DNA of 64,000 bases from Streptomyces sp. FIT100 (lineage in GTDB: Bacteria > Actinomycetota > Actinomycetes > Streptomycetales > Streptomycetaceae), in assembly GCF_024584805.1 (NCBI RefSeq), contig NZ_CP075715.1, forward strand, positions 5,262,526-5,326,525, in the 5' to 3' direction. The notes below the pieces were generated by a model. The model worked only from the letters and a program-made list of their open reading frames with translations. It did not search any database and was not told the DNA's origin. The position numbers were made by a program, and so were the translations under genes. Positions within the stretch are counted from its first letter, which is position 1; the number at the start of each line of letters is the position of its first letter. Shown piece by piece: positions 33,081-42,882 of this stretch.

Positions 33081-36000
33081 GTGAGTTCCTCCTCTTCCAC
33101 CGGGCGTACACCGCACCGTCGGGTACGGCAGGGGGTCCCCCCGCGCCCGCAGGGGCGCAGGGAGGGGACTCCGGGCGCGTACCGGCTGGTGCGTACCGCG
33201 CCGGGCCCGGTGGATCCCCCTCTCCTGGACGCGTCCCAGCGCGCAGTGGTTGACCATGAACGGGGACCTCTGCTCGTGCTCGCCGGGCCGGGCACCGGGA
33301 AGACGACGACGCTGGTCGAGGCGGTGGCGGCACGGATCGCGCAGGGCGCGGAGCCGGAGCGGCTGCTGGTCCTGACGTTCAGCCGCAAGGCGGCGGTGGA
33401 GCTGCGCGACCGGATGGCGCTGCGGCTGGGAGGGGAGCGGGCACCGCAGGCGACCACCTTCCACTCGTACTGCTACGCGGTGGTCCGCGCGCACCAGGAC
33501 GCGGACCTCTTCGCCGAACCGCTGCGGTTGCTGTCGGGACCCGAGCAGGACGTGGCGGTCCGTGACCTGCTGGCCGGCCAGCTCGACCTGGAGCGCGAGG
33601 GGCGCGCGGGGGCGCGCTGGCCCAGCGAGCTCCGGGCCTGTCTCACCACGCGCGGGTTCGCGGACGAGGTCCGTGCCGTCCTCGCCCGCAGCCGTGAGCT
33701 GGGCCTCGGCCCGGAGGCGCTGGCGGCGTTCGCGCGGCGTACGGGGCGTCCGGACTGGCACGCGGCCGCGGCGTTCCTGGCGGAGTACCTGGACGTCCTG
33801 GACCTCCAGGGCGTCCTCGACTACGCGGAACTGGTCCACCGCGCGGCGCTGCTCGCCGAGGCGGCGGGGTCCGGCGACCGGCTCGCCGCGCGCTACGACG
33901 CGGTCTTCGTCGACGAGTACCAGGACACCGACCCGGCCCAGGTACGGCTGCTGCGGGCGCTCGCCGGAGGCGGCCGGACGCTCGTCGCCTTCGGCGACCC
34001 CGACCAGTCGATCTACGCGTTCCGGGGCGCGGATGTGAACGGCATCCTCGACTTCCCCGACGCCTTCCCGCGCACCGACGGGCGTCCGGCGCCGGTCGCC
34101 GTCCTGACGGCGTCGCGCCGCTCGGGGGCCGCGCTGCTCGCGGCGACCCGGCTGCTCACCCAGCGCATGCCGCTCACCCGGCTGCCCGCGGAGAAGGTCC
34201 GCGCCCACCGTGAGCTGAAGGCGGTCCGCGCGGGCGGCCGCGTCGAGGTCTGCACGTACCCGACCGCCTCCACCGAGCTCGACAACATCGCGGACCTCCT
34301 CCGCCGCGCTCATCTCGAGGACGGCGTCCCCTGGAACGACATGGCCGTCCTCGTCCGCGCCGGCAACCGCAGCCTCCCCACGCTCCGCCGCGCCCTGACC
34401 GCCGCCGGAGTTCCCGTCGAAACGGACGGCGACGACGTCCCCCTGCGTCACGAACCCGCGGTCACCCCCCTGCTGGCCGCCCTCAGAGCGGCCGCCACTC
34501 CACTGACGCCGGGCGGCGTCGCCCCGAAGGTGCCCGCAGCACGGGTCGCCGAGGTCGCCGAGGTCGCCGAGGACACCGGGACGCCCGCGGTACCGGGCGA
34601 GCAGGGGGCTTCCGGCGCCCAGGCGCAGCCTGAGAGTCCCGGCCATGCTGACCGTCCCGACGGCCCCGACCATGCCGACGGCCCTGACGGCCCTGACGGC
34701 CCTGACGGCCCTGACGGCCCTGACGGCCCTCACGGTCCTGACGGCCCCGACCATGTCGATCACGCCGGCCATCCCGACCACCTCGACCCCGAGACCGCCC
34801 TCGCCCTCCTCACCTCGCCCCTCGGCGGGATGGACACCGCCGACCTGCGCCGCCTCGGCCGGGCGCTCCGGGACGAGGAGCGGGCCGCCGGGAACAGGAT
34901 CCCGCCGCCCTCGGACACCCTCATCGCCCGCGCCCTCGCCGAACCCGAGCGGCTCACGGCACACGACCCCGCGTACGCCCGCCGCGCCCAGCACCTCGGC
35001 GTGCTCCTGCGCAAGGCGCGTGAACTCCTCGACGGCGGCGGCACCGCCGAAGAGGCCCTGTGGGAGCTCTGGAACGGAACCTCCTGGCCGCAGCGCCTCC
35101 AGCGCTCCTCCCTCCGCGGCGGCGCCGCGGGGCGCAACGCCGACCGCGACCTCGACGCCGTCTGCGCCCTGTTCGAGACCGCGGCCCGCGCGGAGGAACG
35201 CACCGGCGGCCGCGGCGCCCTCAACTTCCTGGAGGAGGTCGAGGCCCAGGACATCGCCGCCGACACCCTCAGCCGCCGCAGCGCCCGCCCCGCCGCCGTA
35301 CGCCTCATGACCGCCCACCGTTCCAAGGGCCTCGAATGGGGCCTGGTGGTCCTCGCCGGCGTACAGGAAGGGCTCTGGCCGGACCTGCGCCGCCGAGGCT
35401 CCCTCCTGGAAGCGGACCGCATCGGCCGCGACGGCCTCGCCGAACCGCTCACCCCCGGCGCCCTCCTCGCCGAGGAGCGCCGCCTGTTCTACGTCGCCGC
35501 CACCCGCGCGCGCCACCGCCTCGTGGTCACCGCCGTCAAGGCACCGGCCGACGACGGCGACCAGCCCTCCCGCTTCCTCACCGAACTGGGCACCGAGCCC
35601 CGGGACGTCACCGGCCGCCCCCGGCGCCCTCTCGCCGTCGCCCCCCTCGTCGCCGAACTCCGCGCCACCACCGTCGACCCGAACGCGTCCGAAGAGCTGC
35701 GCGACGCCGCCGCCCGGCGCCTCGCCCGCCTCGCCGCGCTCACCGACGACGAGGGCCAGCCACTCGTCCCCGCAGCGCACCCGTACCGCTGGTGGGGCCT
35801 GAACGAACCGACCCACAACGCGGTTCCCCTCCGCGACCGCGACCTGCCCCTGGCGCTCTCCCCGAGCTCCCTGGAGAAGCTCGCCAACACCTGTGCGCTC
35901 CAGTGGTTCCTGGGACGTGAGGTCAAGGCCGACGCCCCGGCCACCGCCGCCCAGGGGTTCGGCAACGTCGTCCACGTACTCGCCGACGAGGTCGCGGCCG

Positions 36001-36650
36001 GCCGTACACCCGCCGACCTCGCCGTCCTCATGGAGCGCCTCGACTCCGTCTGGGACGCGCTCGCGTTCGACGCCCCCTGGAAGTCCCGGCAGGAGAAGGA
36101 GAACGCGCGCGTCGCCCTGGAACGCTTCCTGCGGTGGCACGTCATGGACCGCGGCGGCCGCACGCCCGCCGCCACCGAGCACGAGTTCGACGTGACCCTC
36201 GACGCGGGTCCGTACGAAGTACGGATCCGCGGTTCCATGGACCGCGTCGAGCAGGACGAGCAGGGCCGCGCGTATGTCGTCGACTTCAAGACCGGCAAGG
36301 CACCCGTGAGCCGGGACGAGGTCGCCCACCACCCCCAGCTGGCCGTCTACCAGCTCGCCGTCCGCGAAGGCGCGGTCGACGACGTGTTCGACGGCCGCCG
36401 CCCCGAACCCGGCGGCGCCGAACTCGTACAACTGCGCCAGGCCGCCCCCCAGAAGGAGGGCGGCGACGCCCTGCCGAAGATCCAGGCCCAGGATGCCCTC
36501 GCCGGCGACTGGGTCGGCGACCTGCTCGCCACGGCCGCCGGCCGCGTGCTCGACGAGCGCTTCACCCCCACCACCGGGACGCACTGCGGTCAGTGCGCCT
36601 TCCGTGCCTCGTGCAGCGCACAGCCCGAGGGCAGGCACGTCGTCGACTGA
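33081..36650 (+). CDS. adnA: AdnA-like helicase-nuclease subunit
   Basis: 1189 residues from the GTG at 33081; homologs begin near the RTAPGPVDPP segment, so the first ~30 residues are uncertain. UvrD-type motor: GPGTGKT at 69-75, TFSRKAAVELRDRM, FVDEYQDTDPAQ, GDPDQSIYAFRGA, TAHRSKGLEWGLVV and VAATRARHRLVVT. The C-terminal RecB-like nuclease keeps GSMDRVEQDE, VVDFKTGKAP and HPQLAVYQLAV. Four Cys suited to a 4Fe-4S cluster are present, one in LANTCALQWF and three in HCGQCAFRASCS. About residues 485-575 are a Gly/Pro/Asp/His repeat insertion. With AdnB it should resect double-strand breaks. The product is longer than the mycobacterial one (about 1045). Confidence 0.9.
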   Translation: MSSSSSTGRTPHRRVRQGVPPRPQGRREGTPGAYRLVRTAPGPVDPPLLDASQRAVVDHERGPLLVLAGPGTGKTTTLVEAVAARIAQGAEPERLLVLTFSRKAAVELRDRMALRLGGERAPQATTFHSYCYAVVRAHQDADLFAEPLRLLSGPEQDVAVRDLLAGQLDLEREGRAGARWPSELRACLTTRGFADEVRAVLARSRELGLGPEALAAFARRTGRPDWHAAAAFLAEYLDVLDLQGVLDYAELVHRAALLAEAAGSGDRLAARYDAVFVDEYQDTDPAQVRLLRALAGGGRTLVAFGDPDQSIYAFRGADVNGILDFPDAFPRTDGRPAPVAVLTASRRSGAALLAATRLLTQRMPLTRLPAEKVRAHRELKAVRAGGRVEVCTYPTASTELDNIADLLRRAHLEDGVPWNDMAVLVRAGNRSLPTLRRALTAAGVPVETDGDDVPLRHEPAVTPLLAALRAAATPLTPGGVAPKVPAARVAEVAEVAEDTGTPAVPGEQGASGAQAQPESPGHADRPDGPDHADGPDGPDGPDGPDGPDGPHGPDGPDHVDHAGHPDHLDPETALALLTSPLGGMDTADLRRLGRALRDEERAAGNRIPPPSDTLIARALAEPERLTAHDPAYARRAQHLGVLLRKARELLDGGGTAEEALWELWNGTSWPQRLQRSSLRGGAAGRNADRDLDAVCALFETAARAEERTGGRGALNFLEEVEAQDIAADTLSRRSARPAAVRLMTAHRSKGLEWGLVVLAGVQEGLWPDLRRRGSLLEADRIGRDGLAEPLTPGALLAEERRLFYVAATRARHRLVVTAVKAPADDGDQPSRFLTELGTEPRDVTGRPRRPLAVAPLVAELRATTVDPNASEELRDAAARRLARLAALTDDEGQPLVPAAHPYRWWGLNEPTHNAVPLRDRDLPLALSPSSLEKLANTCALQWFLGREVKADAPATAAQGFGNVVHVLADEVAAGRTPADLAVLMERLDSVWDALAFDAPWKSRQEKENARVALERFLRWHVMDRGGRTPAATEHEFDVTLDAGPYEVRIRGSMDRVEQDEQGRAYVVDFKTGKAPVSRDEVAHHPQLAVYQLAVREGAVDDVFDGRRPEPGGAELVQLRQAAPQKEGGDALPKIQAQDALAGDWVGDLLATAAGRVLDERFTPTTGTHCGQCAFRASCSAQPEGRHVVD
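34680..34733. repeat. 9-bp tandem repeat inside adnA
   Basis: Five exact copies of GGCCCTGAC and a sixth variant encode a Gly-Pro-Asp run. It lies in the non-conserved insertion between the two halves of the helicase domain. The copy unit keeps the frame. Confidence 0.9.
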
Positions 36651-36680
36651 GCACGTCGTCGACCGAGACGGAGACCGGGA

Positions 36681-36740
36681 CGGAGACCGGGACGGGGGAC
36701 GGGGACGGAGACCGGGACGGGGGACGGGGACGGAGACCGG
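36681..36740. repeat. 25-bp minisatellite between adnA and adnB
   Basis: Two exact tandem copies of a 25-bp purine-rich unit (36681-36705 and 36706-36730) and ten bases of a third. Smaller GGAGACCGGGAC units precede it. It fills about half of the 133 bp between the adnA stop and the adnB start, and the unit length is not a multiple of three, supporting a non-coding nature. Confidence 0.85.
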
Positions 36741-36783
36741 ACGGCCCCGGGCGCTGTCAGTGGCGGCCGTTAGCCTCTCTGGC

Positions 36784-39700
36784 GTGTCCGCACACATCAC
36801 CGACCCCGAGCAGCTCAAGGAGCTCCTCGGCATTCCGTTCACCCCGGAGCAGACGGCCTGCATCACGGCGCCGCCCGCCCCGCAGGTCATCGTGGCCGGG
36901 GCAGGGTCGGGCAAGACGACGGTGATGGCCGCCCGCGTGGTGTGGCTCGTGGGCACGGGCCAGGTCGCCCCCGAGCAGGTCCTCGGACTGACCTTCACCA
37001 ACAAGGCGGCCGGCGAGCTCGCGGAGCGCGTCCGCATCGCGCTCGTCCGGGCCGGGGTCACCGACCCGGACACGATCGACCCGGACAACCCCCCGGGCGA
37101 GCCGCGCATCTCCACGTACCACGCATTCGCCGGACAGCTCCTCACCGACCACGGCCTGCGCATCGGCCTGGAGCCCACCTCGCGGCTGCTCGCGGACGCC
37201 ACCCGCTTCCAGCTCGCCGCCCGCGTGCTGCGCGAGGCCCCGGGGCCGTACCCGGCACTGACGAAGTCCTTCCCCTCCCTGGTCAGCGATCTGCTCGCGC
37301 TCGACGCCGAGCTGGCCGAGCATCTCGTCACCCCCGAGCGGCTCGCCGCCCACGACACCGGGCTGCTGCGCGCCCTGGAGTCGGCCACGCTCACCAACGC
37401 CGACCTGCGCAAGGTCCCCGAGGCCGCCGCGGCCCGCAGCGAGCTGCTCGACCTCGTCGTCCGCTACCGGACCGCCAAACGCGCCCGTGACCTCCTCGAC
37501 TTCGGCGACCAGATCGCCCTCTCCGCCGAGCTCGCCCTCACCCGCCCCGAGGCGGGCCGCATCCTGCGCGACGAATTCCGTGTCGTCCTGCTCGACGAGT
37601 ACCAGGACACGTCCGTCGCGCAGCGGCTGCTGCTCTCCGGGCTCTTCGGCGGGGGCACGGGCCACGCCGTCACGGCGGTCGGCGACCCCTGCCAGGCGAT
37701 CTACGGCTGGCGCGGCGCCTCCGTCGCCAACCTGGACGACTTCCCGGAGCACTTCCCGTACCGGGACGGCAGACCCGCCACCCGCTTCTCGCTCAGCGAG
37801 AACCGCCGCAGCGGCGGCCGCCTCCTCGACCTCGCCAACGGCCTCGCCGAGCCGCTGCGCGCCATGCACGAGGGCGTGGAGGCGCTGCGGCCCGCACCCG
37901 GCGCCGAGCGCGACGGCTCCGTACGGATCGCACTGCTGCCCACCCACGCCGAGGAGATCGCGTGGCTCGCCGACTCGATCGCCCATCTCGTCCGCACCGG
38001 CAGGGAACCGGGCGAGATCGCCGTCCTGTGCCGTACGGCGGCGGACTTCGCCGGGATCCAGGGCGCCCTCGTCGCCCGCGACATCCCCGTCGAGGTCGTC
38101 GGCCTCTCCGGACTGCTCCATCTGCCCGAGGTCGCCGACCTGGTCGCCGTCTGCGACGTCCTCCAGGACCCGGGGGCCAACGCCTCGCTCGTACGGCTTC
38201 TCACCGGCCCCCGGTGGCGCATCGGCCCGCGCGACCTCGCCCTGCTCGGCCGCCGCGCCAGGCTCCTCGTCCACCGGCCGCGTGACGACGACGGCACGGA
38301 CCCCGACGAGCGCCTCGCCGCGGCCGTCGAGGGCACGGACCCCGCCGAGGTGGTCTCCCTCGCCGACGCGCTCGACACCTTCCTGGAGCCGGCCGGATCG
38401 GACGACGGCCTGCCGTTCTCCGCCGAGGCCCGTGTCCGCTTCGCCCGCCTCGCCCAGGAGCTGCGCGACCTGCGCCGCTCCCTCGCCGATCCGCTGATGG
38501 ACGTGCTGCACCGGGTGCTCGCCACCACCGGCCTGGAGGTCGAACTCTCCGCGTCCCCGCACGCCCTCGCGGCCCGCCGCCGCGAGACCCTCGCCAATTT
38601 CCTCGACATCGCGGCCTCGTTCGCCTCACTGGACGGCGAGGCCACGCTGCTCGCCTTCCTCGGCTTCCTGCGCACCGCCGAGCAGTACGAGAAGGGCCTG
38701 GACAACGCTCTCCCCGGAGGGGAGAACACGGTGAAGGTGCTCACCGCCCACAAGTCCAAGGGACTCGAATGGGACGTCGTCGCGGTGCCCGGACTGGTCG
38801 CCGGCCAGTTCCCGAGCACCCGTTCCCGCGAGTCCTGGACGGCCCAGGCCAAGGTGCTGCCGCATGCGCTGCGCGGCGACGCCGAGACCCTCCCGGACAT
38901 CACGGGATGGGACGCGAGGAGCATGAAGGCGTTCAAGGAAGAGATGAGGGACCACCAGCACACGGAGGAACTCCGCCTGGGCTATGTGACCTTCACCCGC
39001 CCCCGCTCCCTCCTGCTCGGCTCGGCCCACTGGTGGGGGCCGTCCCAGAAGCGCCGACGCGGTCCGTCCGCCTTCCTCCAGGCCCTGTACGACCACTGCG
39101 CGGCGGGCTTCGGCGAGATCGAGGCATGGGCCGACGAGCCGGAGGAGGACGCGGAGAACCCGGCGCTCCACGAGGCCGCCGCGGAGCACGCCTGGCCGCT
39201 GCCGCTGGACCCGACGGCGATGTCCCGCCGCCGCGCGGCCGCGGACCTGGTGCTCGCGCACCTGAACACGGATCCGGGGACAACACCGCAGACCGGATCG
39301 CGGACCGGACCGCAGAAGGCACCGGAGGCCGTCCCGGAGGCCGTTTCGGACGGCGGCGAACCGTGGCCGCAGGAGGACCGGGCCCACCGGACGGGACACG
39401 CCCAGGACATCGACGAGCCATGGCCGGACGAGCCCTGGCCTGAGGAGTCGTCGCCCGACGAGCCGTGGGCCGACGAGCCGTGGGCCGACGAGCCGTGGCC
39501 GGAGGACCCGGATGACGTCGGCATCGCCGACGTCGAGCCGGACGGATCTCACGAGCCGGACGGATCTCATGAGGCGGATGGGCCCCACGAGCAGGACGAG
39601 CCCGCCGACAAGGGGAGCGCCCTCTGTCTCCCCGCCCAACGCCGCCCCTCGCGCCTCACCCCCGAGGACACCCGCACCATCGCCTCCTGGGACCGCGATC

Positions 39701-40389
39701 TCGAAGCCCTCACCGGTGAGCTGCGCCGCGCCCGCGCCGCCGTGCGCGACGTCCCCGTACCTCCGGCGCTGTCCGCCTCCCAGCTGCTGCGGCTCGCCGC
39801 CGACCCGGACGGTTTCGCACAGGAGCTGGCGCGCCCGATGCCGCGCCCCCCGCAGCGGGCCGCGCGCCGGGGCACGCGGTTCCACGCCTGGGTGGAGTCG
39901 AGGTTCGAGGAGGTGCCGCTGCCCATGCTCGGGCCGGACGAGTTGCCGGGCCGCGACCCGGACGACCCGGACGAGGCGGAGATCGCCGACGAGCGCGATC
40001 TCGCCGCGCTCAAGGCCGCCTTCGAGCGCACCCCGTACGCCCGCCGCGCGCCCTTCCGGGTGGAGGTGCCGGTCCAGCTCACCCTTGCGGGCCGGATCAT
40101 CAGGGGCCGGATCGACGCCGTCTACCGCGACGGGGCCACGGGTGCGTTCGAGATCGTCGACTGGAAGACCAGCCGGGGCCGCGACGCGGACCCGCTCCAG
40201 CTCGCCGTCTACCGGCTGGCCTGGGCAGAGCAGCACGGCATTCCGCCGGAATCGGTCGCCGCGGCCTTCCTGTACGTACGGACAGGGGAGATCGTCCGTC
40301 CCGACGGCCTGCCGGACCGCGCGGGCCTGGAGCGCATCCTCCTCGACGATCCGAACGCCGAGGATGCGCGCGTCGAGGACGCGCGCTGA
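36784..40389 (+). CDS. adnB: AdnB-like helicase-nuclease subunit
   Basis: 1201 residues from the GTG at 36784. TAGCCT (36771-36776) ends 7 nt upstream and no ribosome site is visible, so a separate leaderless transcript is likely. Helicase motifs: GAGSGKT at 39-45, TFTNKAAGELAERV, LLDEYQDTSVAQ, GDPCQAIYGWRGA, TAHKSKGLEWDVVAVPG and TFTRPRSLLL. The RecB-like nuclease (about 1040-1150) has GRIDAVYRDG, FEIVDWKTSRG and LQLAVYRLAWAEQ and lacks the Fe-S cysteines of AdnA, as expected. Residues about 830-950 are a low-complexity insertion rich in DEPWADEPWP and EPDGSH units. It partners AdnA in recombination repair. Confidence 0.92.
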   Translation: MSAHITDPEQLKELLGIPFTPEQTACITAPPAPQVIVAGAGSGKTTVMAARVVWLVGTGQVAPEQVLGLTFTNKAAGELAERVRIALVRAGVTDPDTIDPDNPPGEPRISTYHAFAGQLLTDHGLRIGLEPTSRLLADATRFQLAARVLREAPGPYPALTKSFPSLVSDLLALDAELAEHLVTPERLAAHDTGLLRALESATLTNADLRKVPEAAAARSELLDLVVRYRTAKRARDLLDFGDQIALSAELALTRPEAGRILRDEFRVVLLDEYQDTSVAQRLLLSGLFGGGTGHAVTAVGDPCQAIYGWRGASVANLDDFPEHFPYRDGRPATRFSLSENRRSGGRLLDLANGLAEPLRAMHEGVEALRPAPGAERDGSVRIALLPTHAEEIAWLADSIAHLVRTGREPGEIAVLCRTAADFAGIQGALVARDIPVEVVGLSGLLHLPEVADLVAVCDVLQDPGANASLVRLLTGPRWRIGPRDLALLGRRARLLVHRPRDDDGTDPDERLAAAVEGTDPAEVVSLADALDTFLEPAGSDDGLPFSAEARVRFARLAQELRDLRRSLADPLMDVLHRVLATTGLEVELSASPHALAARRRETLANFLDIAASFASLDGEATLLAFLGFLRTAEQYEKGLDNALPGGENTVKVLTAHKSKGLEWDVVAVPGLVAGQFPSTRSRESWTAQAKVLPHALRGDAETLPDITGWDARSMKAFKEEMRDHQHTEELRLGYVTFTRPRSLLLGSAHWWGPSQKRRRGPSAFLQALYDHCAAGFGEIEAWADEPEEDAENPALHEAAAEHAWPLPLDPTAMSRRRAAADLVLAHLNTDPGTTPQTGSRTGPQKAPEAVPEAVSDGGEPWPQEDRAHRTGHAQDIDEPWPDEPWPEESSPDEPWADEPWADEPWPEDPDDVGIADVEPDGSHEPDGSHEADGPHEQDEPADKGSALCLPAQRRPSRLTPEDTRTIASWDRDLEALTGELRRARAAVRDVPVPPALSASQLLRLAADPDGFAQELARPMPRPPQRAARRGTRFHAWVESRFEEVPLPMLGPDELPGRDPDDPDEAEIADERDLAALKAAFERTPYARRAPFRVEVPVQLTLAGRIIRGRIDAVYRDGATGAFEIVDWKTSRGRDADPLQLAVYRLAWAEQHGIPPESVAAAFLYVRTGEIVRPDGLPDRAGLERILLDDPNAEDARVEDAR

Positions 40390-40478
40390 GGACGCGCGCG
40401 CCGGGGACCGGAGCGGCGAGGATCCCGGCGACCGGGCGCCGGGCGAACCCGCTCCCGGCTCCGGATAGGCTCAAAGGC

Positions 40479-41876
40479 ATGAGCGACACCCCGGACAGCG
40501 CCGTCCGCACGTACATAGCGCAGCACCGCGCCGCCTTCCTCGACGACCTCGCCGAGTGGCTGCGCATCCCGTCCGTGTCGGCACAGCCGGAGCACGCCGC
40601 GGACGTACGGCGCAGCGCCGAGTGGCTGGCCGGGAAGCTCAAGGAGACCGGCTTCCCGGCCACCGAGGTCTGGGAGACCGCCGGCGCCCCGGCCGTCTTC
40701 GCCGAGTGGCCGTCCGGCGACCCGGACGCCCCGACGGTCCTCGTCTACGGACACCACGACGTCCAGCCCGCCGCCCGCGAGGACGGCTGGCACACGGACC
40801 CGTTCGAGCCCGTCGTCACGGACGGCCGGATGTACGCGCGGGGCGCGGCCGACGACAAGGGCCAGGTCTTTTTCCACACCCTGGGGGTGCGCGCCCACCT
40901 CGCCGCCACCGGCCGCACCGCCCCCGCCGTCAACCTGAAGCTCCTCGTCGAGGGTGAGGAGGAGTCCGGTTCACCCCACTTCCGCGCCCTCGTGGAGCGG
41001 AACGCGGACCGCCTCGCCGCCGACGCCGTGATCGTTTCCGACACCGGTATGTGGTCCGAGACCACCCCCACCGTCTGCACCGGGATGCGCGGCCTCGCCG
41101 AGTGCGAGATCGAGCTGCACGGCCCGGACCAGGACATCCACTCGGGTTCCTTCGGCGGAGCCGTGCCCAACCCGGCCACCGTCGCCGCCCGTCTCGCCGG
41201 CGCCCTGCACGACGAGAACGAGCGCGTCGCGATCCCCGGCTTCTACGACGGCATCGCGGAGCTGACCCCCGCCGAGCGCGAGCTCCTCGCCGAACTGCCC
41301 TTCGACGAGTCCGAGTGGCTGCGTACGGCGGCGTCGCGCGCGACGCTCGGCGAGGCCGGCTACTCCACCCTGGAGCGCGTCTGGGCCCGGCCGACCGCCG
41401 AGGTCAACGGCATCGGCGGCGGCTACCAGGGCCCCGGCGGAAAGACGATCATCCCCGCGTCCGCCCGGCTGAAGCTCTCCTTCCGCCTGGTGTCGGGCCA
41501 GGACACGGACCGCGTCGAGGAGCTGATCCGCAGCTGGGTCGCCTCGCTCGTCCCGGCCGGCATCAGGCACGCGATCACCTTCGGCGGAGCGACCCGCCCC
41601 TGTCTGACACCCCTGGACCACCCCGCGCTCCAGGCGGTCGCCCGGTCCATGAGCCGTGCCTTCGACGGGGAGAAGATCCGCTTCACCCGTGAGGGCGGTT
41701 CCGGACCGGCCGCCGACCTCCAGGACGTGCTCGGTGCGCCCGTGCTGTTCCTGGGTATCTCCGTACCGTCCGACGGCTGGCACGCGCCCAACGAGAAAGT
41801 CGAACTGGCACTGCTGCTCAAGGGTGTCGAGACCACCGCCCACCTGTGGGGCGAACTCGCCCGCGCCCTTCGCTGA
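40479..41876 (+). CDS. M20 family dipeptidase
   Basis: 465 residues from the ATG at 40479. TAGGCT (40466-40471) ends 7 nt before it, giving a probable leaderless mRNA. Metal-centre motifs of ArgE/DapE/CNDP-type peptidases: VYGHHDVQPAA, YARGAADDKGQ, LLVEGEEESGSPHF, the Asp in VIVSDTGMW and the C-terminal His in SVPSDGWHAPNEKV. The dimerisation lid begins around GLAECEIELHGPDQDIHSG. It is cytosolic (no signal) and probably hydrolyses dipeptides. nudC follows by 34 bp on the same strand. Confidence 0.92.
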   Translation: MSDTPDSAVRTYIAQHRAAFLDDLAEWLRIPSVSAQPEHAADVRRSAEWLAGKLKETGFPATEVWETAGAPAVFAEWPSGDPDAPTVLVYGHHDVQPAAREDGWHTDPFEPVVTDGRMYARGAADDKGQVFFHTLGVRAHLAATGRTAPAVNLKLLVEGEEESGSPHFRALVERNADRLAADAVIVSDTGMWSETTPTVCTGMRGLAECEIELHGPDQDIHSGSFGGAVPNPATVAARLAGALHDENERVAIPGFYDGIAELTPAERELLAELPFDESEWLRTAASRATLGEAGYSTLERVWARPTAEVNGIGGGYQGPGGKTIIPASARLKLSFRLVSGQDTDRVEELIRSWVASLVPAGIRHAITFGGATRPCLTPLDHPALQAVARSMSRAFDGEKIRFTREGGSGPAADLQDVLGAPVLFLGISVPSDGWHAPNEKVELALLLKGVETTAHLWGELARALR

Positions 41877-41910
41877 ACAGACACCCACCCCGGGGGAGTT
41901 GGAAGTACCT

Positions 41911-42873
41911 GTGAGCACCTTCAATCACATCGCCGACACCGCCCACGGCGATGCGCGTCCGATCGGCCTCACCGCGCCGAGCGGCATCGACCGCGCGGCG
42001 CACCACCGACTCGACGAGGCATGGCTGGCGGCGGCGTGGAGCCACCCGAGCACCCGGGTGTTCGTGGTCTCCGGCGGACAGGTGCTCATCGACGACACCC
42101 CCGACGGGGGCACCGAGCTCGTCACCACCCCCGCCTTCGAGGCCCCGCCGACCGAGACCCACCGGTACTTCCTGGGCACCGACGAGGACGGTGTCAGCTA
42201 CTTCGCCCTGCAGAAGGACACACTGCCCGGGCGCATGGACCAGTCCGCGCGCCCCGCCGGGCTGCGCGAAGCCGGACTGCTCCTCTCCCCGCGCGACGCG
42301 GGCCTCATGGTGCACGCGGTCGCCCTGGAGAACTGGCAGCGGCTCCACCGCTTCTGCTCCCGCTGCGGCGAGCGCACGGTCATCGCGGCCGCGGGACACA
42401 TCCGCCGCTGCCCGGCCTGCGGCGCCGAGCACTACCCGCGCACCGACCCGGCCGTGATCATGCTGGTCACGGACGAGGAGGACCGGGCGCTCCTGGGCCG
42501 CCAGGTGCACTGGCCCGAGGGCCGCTTCTCGACGCTCGCCGGTTTCGTCGAACCCGGCGAGTCCATCGAGCAGTCCGTGATCCGCGAGGTCCACGAGGAG
42601 GCGGGCGTCCGGGTCGGCGAGGTCGAGTACGTCGCCAGCCAGCCCTGGCCGTTCCCGTACAGCCTCATGCTGGGCTTCATGGCCCGCGCCACCTCGTCGG
42701 AGATCACCGTGGACGGCGAGGAGATCCACGAGGCGCGCTGGTTCTCACGAGACGACCTGCGCGCCGCGTTCGAGTCCGGTGAGGTGCTGCCGCCCTACGG
42801 GATCTCGATCGCGGCCCGCCTCATCGAGCTCTGGTACGGCAAGCCGCTCCCCAAGCCCGGCTCGGCCGCATGA
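41911..42873 (+). CDS. nudC: NAD(+) diphosphatase / RNA deNADding enzyme NudC
   Basis: 320 residues from the GTG at 41911, with GGAAG upstream. An N-terminal NudC domain is followed by a four-cysteine zinc ribbon (FCSRCGERT and RRCPACGAEHYP, about 147-170). The Nudix box is GFVEPGESIEQSVIREVHEE, and the family-specific SQPWPFPYS sequence follows it. These together define NudC, which hydrolyses NAD(H) and removes NAD caps from RNA. The neighbours match the mycobacterial nudC locus (mrx1 and uvrD2 on one side, adnB on the other). It converges with the mycoredoxin gene. Confidence 0.96.
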   Translation: MSTFNHIADTAHGDARPIGLTAPSGIDRAAHHRLDEAWLAAAWSHPSTRVFVVSGGQVLIDDTPDGGTELVTTPAFEAPPTETHRYFLGTDEDGVSYFALQKDTLPGRMDQSARPAGLREAGLLLSPRDAGLMVHAVALENWQRLHRFCSRCGERTVIAAAGHIRRCPACGAEHYPRTDPAVIMLVTDEEDRALLGRQVHWPEGRFSTLAGFVEPGESIEQSVIREVHEEAGVRVGEVEYVASQPWPFPYSLMLGFMARATSSEITVDGEEIHEARWFSRDDLRAAFESGEVLPPYGISIAARLIELWYGKPLPKPGSAA

Positions 42874-42882
42874 GCCCCGGCC

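Noticed and set aside
33045..37412. 1455-codon open frame on the minus strand opposite adnA
   Set aside because: Low-complexity Gly/Ala/Arg/Asp composition and exact antisense position to a recognisable helicase-nuclease gene; typical of open frames mirrored from high G/C third positions.
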